Shown here one piece after another: positions 1-4,503 of a stretch of 7,181 nucleotides of DNA. Both the position numbers and the translations under genes were made by a program. Position 1 is the stretch's first letter. Each line of letters opens with the position of its first letter. The stretch comes from Acidobacteriota bacterium (lineage in GTDB: Bacteria; Acidobacteriota; Terriglobia; Terriglobales; SCQP01), in assembly GCA_021823305.1 (NCBI GenBank), contig JAKAOE010000092.1:1-7181 (forward strand). Direction: 5' to 3'. The notes under the pieces were generated by a model, which did no database searches, had not been told where the DNA came from, and saw nothing but the letters and a program-made list of their open reading frames with translations.

Positions 1-981
1 ACGCTGAAGGCGGGGCTGGTGCTCTCGGGGCGGCAGCACGCCAACGAGGTCTCGAGCACGAGCCACATCGACCGGCTGGCGGAGATGCTGGTGAGCGATG
101 CGGCGGTGCGGAAGTATTTGCGGCAGGTGAACGTGGTGCTGCACCCGATCGACAACCCGGACGGCGCCAAGCTGAGCGTGATCGAAGCCAAGATCATGCC
201 CGACAACCTGCTCCACCTGGGCTACCACGGCGCGCTGGCGGCGGACGTGTCGCTGGGCCAGGCGCAGATCGACCCGGTGTATCCCGAGTCGCGCACGCGG
301 CGGCTGTTGCTGCAACAGTGGCTGCCGGACGCCTTCCTCAACCCGCACGGTTACCCTTCGCACGAATGGGTGCAGCCGTTCAGCGAATACAGCGCCTGGG
401 TGCAGAGCCGCGACGGGGCCAACAACGGGCGCACCTGGTGGATTCCGCGCGGCTGGTTCACCAGCCTGGGTTACATCCGCGACACCAACAAGGACACCTA
501 CTCCGAGGCGGTGACCTACGCGCTGCGCGACCGCATCGTGCACGCCGAGCGCCACGTGCCCGGCCTGCTGCCGCTGGAAAACCGGATGAACGAGCGCTAC
601 CAGAAATGGGGGCAGGCGTTCCAGCCGGACAACATGCAGCAGCCGCTGGTGCACGGCATCCGCATTTACATGCCGCTCAAGGGCACGCTGGGGCCGGGGC
701 GCGGCGGCATGGCGGGGCCGGGCACGACGCCGGCGATCACCTGGGACCAGGGCTACACGGAAGCGCCGGACGAGACCGCGCACGGCGCCTACATGCACCT
801 GGTGGCCTCCGCCGGCCTGGCCTACGACATGGTGCACCTCAAGTACCTGGCGCAGGGCAAGCTGCGGATTCATCGCAGCGAGAGCGTATCGGCGGCGGGC
901 GTGACCTGGCTGACGATCCGCAACCGGCCGATCCTGCCCAGCTCGGAGCCGCCGGTGCCGAAGCCGCCGGACGGGAAGTAG
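1..981 (+). CDS. M14-family zinc carboxypeptidase, C-terminal part (5' truncated by window edge)
   Basis: This is the C-terminal 326 codons of a metallopeptidase; the frame is open from base 1, so the real start lies outside the window, and the GTG at 19 is an internal Val codon. Three elements identify M14 carboxypeptidases, which remove residues from peptides with one bound zinc. The zinc motif HxxE is seen as HANE (bases 37-48). The family-typical NPDGA follows at about 154-168. The third ligand is probably the His of NPHGYPSHEW (346-348). A Glu in the region PDETAHGAY (about 766-792) may be the catalytic base, but I cannot fix it. The tail is Pro-rich (PPVPKPPDGK) and ends in TAG. The MFS gene starts 6 nt later, so the two are probably co-transcribed. 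Related bacterial proteins are usually exported, but any signal peptide would be in the missing part. The family call is firm; the substrate is unknown. Confidence 0.88.
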   Translation, partial: TLKAGLVLSGRQHANEVSSTSHIDRLAEMLVSDAAVRKYLRQVNVVLHPIDNPDGAKLSVIEAKIMPDNLLHLGYHGALAADVSLGQAQIDPVYPESRTRRLLLQQWLPDAFLNPHGYPSHEWVQPFSEYSAWVQSRDGANNGRTWWIPRGWFTSLGYIRDTNKDTYSEAVTYALRDRIVHAERHVPGLLPLENRMNERYQKWGQAFQPDNMQQPLVHGIRIYMPLKGTLGPGRGGMAGPGTTPAITWDQGYTEAPDETAHGAYMHLVASAGLAYDMVHLKYLAQGKLRIHRSESVSAAGVTWLTIRNRPILPSSEPPVPKPPDGK

Positions 982-987
982 GAAATC

Positions 988-2238
988 ATGGAGGAGACCG
1001 CCACGACAGCGGGCAGGCATCCGGCGGCGTTCCGCTGGCGCGACGCCTCGACCGGCCAGCGGCGCACGCTCACCGCCGCCGGGCTGGGCTGGATGCTCGA
1101 CGCCTTCGACGTGATGCTGTACTCGCTCGTCCTGGCTCACCTGATCGCGGCGTTCGGGATGTCGAAGGCGACGGCGGGGCTGCTGAACACGCTGACGCTG
1201 ATCGCCTCGGCGCTGGGCAGCATCGTCTTCGGCGTGCTCGCCGACCGCTACGGGCGGCGGCGGATGCTGAGCGCGAGCATCCTGACGTATTCCCTGTTCA
1301 CCTTCGCCTGCGGGTTCTCGACCACGATCACCATGCTGGCGGTGCTGCGCTTCCTGCTGGGGCTGGGCATGGGCGGGGAGTGGAACACGGGGGCGGCGCT
1401 GGTGGCCGAGAGCTGGCCGTCGAGCTGGCGCGGACGGGCGCTGGGCATCGTGCAGAGCAGTTGGGCGGTGGGCTACGCGCTGGCGGCGATGGTGGCGGGG
1501 CTGGTGCTGGCGCACGCGAGCTGGCGCTGGGTGTTCTTCGCCGGCGTGCTGCCGGCGCTGGTGACGTTCTGGATCCAGCGCCGGGTGCCGGAGCCGGAGC
1601 TGTGGAAACAGCAGCGGGCACAGCCGCCGGCGCCGGCGGCGGGTCTGTGGCGCAAGGCGACGCCGCGCCTGGCGGCGCTGCTGGCGATGAACACGTTCGG
1701 GATGTTCGCCTGGTGGGGGCTGTTCACCTGGCTGCCGGCCTATCTGATGCTGCCGGTGGCGCAGGGCGGGCGCGGGTTCGCGCTGATGGGCGGCACCGCG
1801 TTCCTGGTTGTGCTCAACCTGGGCGGGATGCTGCCGGGCTATCTGCTGTTCGGCGTGTTCGCCGACCGCTGGGGGCGGAAACGGACGATCGTGGCGTACC
1901 TGGCGATCGCGGCGGCGCTGGTGCCGTGGTTCGCGGCGGCGCGGCAGCCGGGGACGATCCTGCTGGCGGCGTCGCTGGTGGCGTTTTTCGGGACCGGATT
2001 TTTCACCGGCTCGGGCATCCTGGGCAGCGAGCTGTTCCCCACCGCCATCCGGGCGACGGCGCTGGGGGTTTCCTACAACCTGGCGCGCGGCCTGAGCGCC
2101 TTCGCGCCGCTGATCATCGGCGGGCTGGGCGAAACGCACGGGCTGGCGTGGGCGTTCGGGATTTGCGGCATCGCCTTCGCGCTGGCGGCAGCGAGCGCGC
2201 TGGCGGTACCGGAGACCCGGGGATGGGAGCTGGAATGA
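988..2238 (+). CDS. MFS transporter, 12 TM, AAHS/sugar-porter-like
   Basis: A 416-residue inner-membrane secondary transporter of the major facilitator superfamily, with the usual length and 12 predicted helices. Visible signatures are the acidic pair in TM1 (GWMLDAFDVMLY, about residues 34-44), motif A in the first half (GVLADRYGRRR, about 81-91), the segment GMGGEWNTGAALVAESWP (about 126-143), a second motif A in the C half (FADRWGRKR, about 290-298), ELFPTAIRATALG (about 347-359) and the closing PETRGWELE. The Asp pair in TM1 and the GGEW stretch resemble proton symporters for organic or aromatic acids and related carboxylates. That points to uptake of a small organic anion, but the substrate is inferred, not shown. 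The ATG at 988 follows the peptidase stop by 6 nt, with AGGA at 980-983 as a ribosome site 4 nt upstream. The 3' end overlaps the next gene. Confidence 0.9.
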   Translation: MEETATTAGRHPAAFRWRDASTGQRRTLTAAGLGWMLDAFDVMLYSLVLAHLIAAFGMSKATAGLLNTLTLIASALGSIVFGVLADRYGRRRMLSASILTYSLFTFACGFSTTITMLAVLRFLLGLGMGGEWNTGAALVAESWPSSWRGRALGIVQSSWAVGYALAAMVAGLVLAHASWRWVFFAGVLPALVTFWIQRRVPEPELWKQQRAQPPAPAAGLWRKATPRLAALLAMNTFGMFAWWGLFTWLPAYLMLPVAQGGRGFALMGGTAFLVVLNLGGMLPGYLLFGVFADRWGRKRTIVAYLAIAAALVPWFAAARQPGTILLAASLVAFFGTGFFTGSGILGSELFPTAIRATALGVSYNLARGLSAFAPLIIGGLGETHGLAWAFGICGIAFALAAASALAVPETRGWELE

Positions 2239-3497
2239 GACGGGGATTGGAAATCGCGATTCTCGCCGCGGCAGCGCTGGCGGCGGGCTGCGGCACGGCG
2301 GGCAACGGAGGCGCGGGGACGCGCGCGCCGGCGGCGGCGGCGATGCCGGCGGCACGCGCGCGCACGGTGGAGGCGTTCTTCAAGACACTGCCGGCGGCAG
2401 CGCCGCCGGAGCTGACCGAGATGCGGGCGATGACGCTGGCGGCGTACCCGCTGTCGTGCCTGGATCACCTGCAGGCGCAGCCGGGCGGGCGCGGCGGCTT
2501 TCCGGCGTACTTGTGGCAGCCGGCGGGGGCGACGCATCTGCTGGCGGATTACGCCAGGACGCGCGCGTTCTACGGCTGCTACGACTGGCACTCGGCGGTG
2601 AACTCCACCTGGACGCTGGTGACGCTGCTGAAGCGGTTTCCCAACCTGCCGATCGCGCCGCTGATCCGCGAAAAGCTGAACGCGCATTTGGGCAAGAGCA
2701 ACATCCAGGGCGAGCTGAAGTTTTACCGGCACGCCAAGGCGTTCGAGCGGCCTTACGGGCAGGCGTGGCTGCTGAAGCTGTACGGCGACCTGCTGACCTG
2801 GAAGGATCCGGACGCACAGAAATGGGCGGCGAACGTCGCGCCGCTGGCGCAGTTCTTCTCCAAGAACCTGGCGAGCTATCTCACCGGCCTGCCGACGCCG
2901 ATCCGGCAGGGCGTGCACCCGAACACGGCGTTCGACATGGACAACATGCTGCAGTACACCGAGATCGCGCACGACACCGCGCTGCACCAGGCGATCGTGA
3001 CCACCGCGATGCGGTTCTACGCGAACGACCGGGACTGCCCGACGGCGTACGAGCCGGAAGGCGTGTCGTTCCTCTCGCCCTGCCTGGTGGAGGGCGCGCT
3101 GATGGCGAATATCCTGCCGCAGGCGCAGTTTGTGACGTGGTTCAACGGCTTCATGCCGCCGGTCTACAGCCGCAAGTTCCGGCCGCTGATCTCACCGTTC
3201 GACGCGAGCCAGATGAAGCCCAGCCAGATGGCGGGGCAGTCGCATTTGATCGGTCTGGCGTTCTCGCGCGCCGCGGCGATGCTGACCATCGCCGGCGCGC
3301 TGCCGGCGAACGATCCGCGCGTCGCCGTGTTCCGCCGGCTGGCGGCGATCCACGCGGTGCAGGGGTATAAGACGCTGGATCAAGCCGGCTACCTCGAGAC
3401 GCACTGGATCGCCAGCTACGCGCTGATGTACCAGCGCGCCGCGGCCGCGCCGCAGCCGGCGCCAGGGCGGGCGGCGGCGGCGGCGAACGAACGGTAG
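2235..3497 (+). CDS. DUF2891 family protein with signal/lipoprotein-like leader
   Basis: A 420-residue protein matching the DUF2891 family, whose biochemical role is not established; the fold is believed to be an all-helical toroid. Recognisable blocks are FYGCYDWHSAVNSTW (about 112-126), FERPYGQAWLLKL (about 170-182), EPEGVSFLSPCLVEG (about 273-287) and ETHWIASYA (about 388-396). The conserved Asp-Trp-His and Glu-Arg-Pro-Tyr positions look like a polar active cleft. The N-terminus is MRR, then a hydrophobic run ending LAAGC with Cys at 19. This resembles a lipobox, although Ala rather than Leu at -3 makes lipidation uncertain. An Ala/Gly/Pro linker follows to about residue 42. The start chosen at 2235 overlaps the MFS stop (ATGA) and has GGGAG at 2225-2229, 5 nt upstream. 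A later ATG at 2343 would give a cytoplasmic form. The tail (GRAAAAANER) is low-complexity GC-repeat coding. Probably translationally coupled to the transporter. Confidence 0.85.
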   Translation: MRRGLEIAILAAAALAAGCGTAGNGGAGTRAPAAAAMPAARARTVEAFFKTLPAAAPPELTEMRAMTLAAYPLSCLDHLQAQPGGRGGFPAYLWQPAGATHLLADYARTRAFYGCYDWHSAVNSTWTLVTLLKRFPNLPIAPLIREKLNAHLGKSNIQGELKFYRHAKAFERPYGQAWLLKLYGDLLTWKDPDAQKWAANVAPLAQFFSKNLASYLTGLPTPIRQGVHPNTAFDMDNMLQYTEIAHDTALHQAIVTTAMRFYANDRDCPTAYEPEGVSFLSPCLVEGALMANILPQAQFVTWFNGFMPPVYSRKFRPLISPFDASQMKPSQMAGQSHLIGLAFSRAAAMLTIAGALPANDPRVAVFRRLAAIHAVQGYKTLDQAGYLETHWIASYALMYQRAAAAPQPAPGRAAAAANER

Positions 3498-3509
3498 CGG
3501 CGGCGGGCT

Positions 3510-3526
3510 CATACTGTCGCTGGAGG
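3510..3526 (+). promoter_or_regulatory. -10-like box and Shine-Dalgarno for the aspartic protease gene
   Basis: The 33-nt gap between the DUF2891 stop and the next ATG contains CATACT (3510-3515), a fair match to a sigma-70 -10 box. GGAGG (3522-3526) follows, 4 nt before the ATG at 3531. No TTGACA-like -35 box lies at the expected distance. The ribosome site is convincing and decides the start. The promoter is tentative, and read-through from the operon upstream is equally possible. Confidence 0.4.
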
Positions 3527-3530
3527 CGGC

Positions 3531-3884
3531 ATGCGCGTTACTTACCTCCGGGGGAGTGTCGTCGGGACGCGCGGCGAACGCGTGGAGGCCGAGTTCCTGG
3601 TGGACAGCGGGGCGACCTACACGTTCTTGCCGCCCGAGGCTTGGCGACGCGTGGGGCTGGCGCCGCGGCGGCGAATGCGCTTCCGGCTGGCCGACGGGAC
3701 GGCGATGGAACGGGACGTTTCCGAGTGCCTGATCGAGCTGCCGCAGGGCGGCGGGCACACGCCGGTGATTTTAGGCGAGGCGGGCGACCAGGTGCTGCTG
3801 GGGACGGTGACGCTGGAAGAGCTCGGGCTGGTGCTCAACCCGTTCACGCGCGAGCTGCAACCGATGCAGGCGCTGCTGATGTAG
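3531..3884 (+). CDS. Retropepsin-like clan AA aspartic protease (AF_0612-type)
   Basis: A 117-residue protein that looks like a single-domain, retroviral-type aspartic protease, which would act as a homodimer with one catalytic Asp per subunit. The active-site motif is FLVDSGATYTFLP (residues 22-34) with Asp25; DSG replaces the commoner DTG. Supporting family features are FRLADGTAMERDV (about 51-63), the flap-to-core region VILGEAGDQVLLG (about 79-91) and the closing LEELGLVLNPFTRELQP (about 95-111). No signal peptide or membrane segment is seen, so it is probably cytoplasmic. Small stand-alone proteins of this type are widespread in bacteria and archaea and their substrates are mostly unknown. 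It has its own Shine-Dalgarno sequence and possibly its own weak promoter. Its TAG stop abuts a 29-bp repeat that duplicates the end of the permease gene. The family call is good; true proteolytic activity is inferred. Confidence 0.82.
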   Translation: MRVTYLRGSVVGTRGERVEAEFLVDSGATYTFLPPEAWRRVGLAPRRRMRFRLADGTAMERDVSECLIELPQGGGHTPVILGEAGDQVLLGTVTLEELGLVLNPFTRELQPMQALLM

Positions 3885-3913
3885 GCTCACTCCTCGCGCA
3901 GGGCGGTGAGCGG
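3885..3913. repeat. Left direct repeat: displaced copy of the permease 3' end
   Basis: Twenty-nine bases matching 4475-4503 at 28 positions, the one difference being G3902 versus A4492. Read on the minus strand from 3913 it encodes PLTALREE and a TGA stop, exactly the C-terminus of the permease whose gene ends at 4477. The single mismatch is synonymous (GCC versus GCT, Ala). The next minus-strand codon upstream (3914-3916) is a TAG stop, so no more of a permease survives. The match may extend 3 bases left (TAG versus TAA). Ends of the unit pair as GCTCAC (3885-3890) and GTGAGC (3906-3911), a 6-bp inverted repeat with a 15-nt centre. Confidence 0.85.
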
Positions 3914-3914
3914 C

Positions 3915-3920
3915 TATACT
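3915..3920 (+). promoter_or_regulatory. -10 box (TATACT) of a probably leaderless promoter
   Basis: TATACT is a near-consensus sigma-70 -10 hexamer, two bases to the right of the left repeat. Nine nt separate it from the ATG at 3930, so transcription would begin at or within a few bases of the start codon and give a leaderless mRNA. This fits the absence of any Shine-Dalgarno sequence there (TTGCGGGTT precedes the ATG). No good -35 box is present; the -35 position would fall inside the repeat. Confidence 0.5.
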
Positions 3921-3929
3921 TTGCGGGTT

Positions 3930-4499
3930 ATGGTTAGCGACGCGCAGCGGCAATTCCTGCTCGACGAGTTTTTCGAATTCACCTTGGCCGGTGCGTTCCA
4001 ACGGGCGCGCATCTACGGCGGGAAGGCGGGGGGAGACGAGGAGCAGCGACTGCATTGCAGGCTGCGGCACGAACTTGAGGCCCTGGCGCCGGGCTATGGC
4101 CGACTGGTTTTAGAGTACGCGCACCGCGCCAATATCGAAGCGTTGAGCGAGGGGTTGACTGCCAGCTTTGCACCAATTCTTCAGGGCGGGCGCTTCCGCA
4201 TCGGCGTTGCACAGAAGGCGCTTAGCCTCTATTTGAAATACCTCTGGTGCTGGGGCGAGATCGCCGTGCCGCCGCATTGCCCCTTCGATTCGCAGGTTCT
4301 CGCTGAACTTGGTGGCGGAGAGCTTGGGGCCTGGACGAAGTGCGACTCCTGGAAGACGTATGGGCTCTGGGTGGATGCCGCTCGGGAGCGCGCGACGCAA
4401 GAAGGCGTGTCGATCGCCGAGTGGGAGCTCAGCTTCTTCAACAAGTCGAGACACCCGAGCGGAGTAGCGCCTAAGCTCACTCCTCGCGCAGAGCGGTGA
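3930..4499 (+). CDS. Protein of unknown function, probable inserted gene
   Basis: A 189-residue protein I cannot assign to a named family. Its middle looks like a conserved core: RFRIGVAQKALSLYLKYLW (about 88-106) followed by CWGEIAVPPHCPFDS (about 107-121), then WTKCDSW (about 135-141) and SIAEWELSFFN (about 161-171). C107, H116, C117, D120 and C138 are candidate metal or catalytic residues, which is inference only. It looks soluble, with no signal peptide. The ATG at 3930 is preferred over the in-frame GTG at 3906, because that GTG lies upstream of the TATACT box and inside the repeat. Hand-counted GC is about 61% over 4081-4320, against about 78% over 4501-4740, and a rare TTA Leu codon occurs at 4110. 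Its last eight codons and stop (KLTPRAER-stop) lie within the right repeat, and it overlaps the converging permease gene by 23 nt. Composition and flanks suggest acquisition by transfer. Confidence 0.72.
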   Translation: MVSDAQRQFLLDEFFEFTLAGAFQRARIYGGKAGGDEEQRLHCRLRHELEALAPGYGRLVLEYAHRANIEALSEGLTASFAPILQGGRFRIGVAQKALSLYLKYLWCWGEIAVPPHCPFDSQVLAELGGGELGAWTKCDSWKTYGLWVDAARERATQEGVSIAEWELSFFNKSRHPSGVAPKLTPRAER

Positions 4500-4503
4500 G
4501 CGG
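4475..4503. repeat. Right direct repeat: 3' end of the permease gene in place
   Basis: This copy contains the last eight codons and TGA of the permease on the minus strand, plus two bases beyond the stop. On the plus strand the same bases supply the final codons and TGA stop of the unknown gene, so the repeat is coding on both strands. It keeps the same GCTCAC/GTGAGC end pairing as the left copy (4475-4480 with 4496-4501). No T-run follows on either strand, so it does not look like an intrinsic terminator. Confidence 0.85.

Larger units (their letters stand above)
3885..4503. other. Putative single-gene insertion at the 3' end of the permease gene
   Basis: The segment runs from one 29-bp repeat to the other (period 590 bp) and holds only the unknown gene with its own -10 box. 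The right repeat completes the permease gene and the left one is a detached copy of that end. This is the layout left by integrases and similar recombinases that target gene 3' ends. Removing one period would leave the protease stop and the permease stop converging 2 nt apart, a plausible ancestral state. No recombinase is encoded, so any mobilisation would be in trans. An alternative is that the left copy is the last trace of a lost second permease of the same family. Confidence 0.4.

Noticed and set aside
318..2234. Long plus-strand open frame running through the peptidase and transporter into the DUF2891 gene
   Set aside because: It is an Arg/Ala/Gly/Pro-rich shadow of two clear genes in another frame, a product of high GC. 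Only the part from 2235 matches a family.
2073..2987. 304-codon minus-strand open frame
   Set aside because: Arg/Pro/Ala-rich composition with no motif, and it lies opposite the MFS and DUF2891 genes.
3463..3508. GGC/GCG tandem-like tract at the DUF2891 3' end
   Set aside because: A short poly-Ala-coding GC slippage tract, common in such GC-rich genomes, with no repeat structure beyond that.
3192..3758. 188-codon minus-strand open frame across the DUF2891 end and the protease
   Set aside because: Low-complexity composition; it lies opposite two recognisable genes and has no homology signal.
3906..3929. GTG start for the unknown gene, adding eight residues
   Set aside because: It lies inside the repeat and upstream of the TATACT box, and has no ribosome-binding site. 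The ATG at 3930 fits better.
4475..4503. Intrinsic terminator between the convergent genes
   Set aside because: The 6-bp arms and 15-nt loop make a weak hairpin, and no T-run follows on either strand.
3882..4503. Integron cassette with attC, or an insertion sequence
   Set aside because: There are no GTTRRRY/RYYYAAC-type core sites, no terminal inverted repeats bounding the whole segment, and no transposase or integrase gene.
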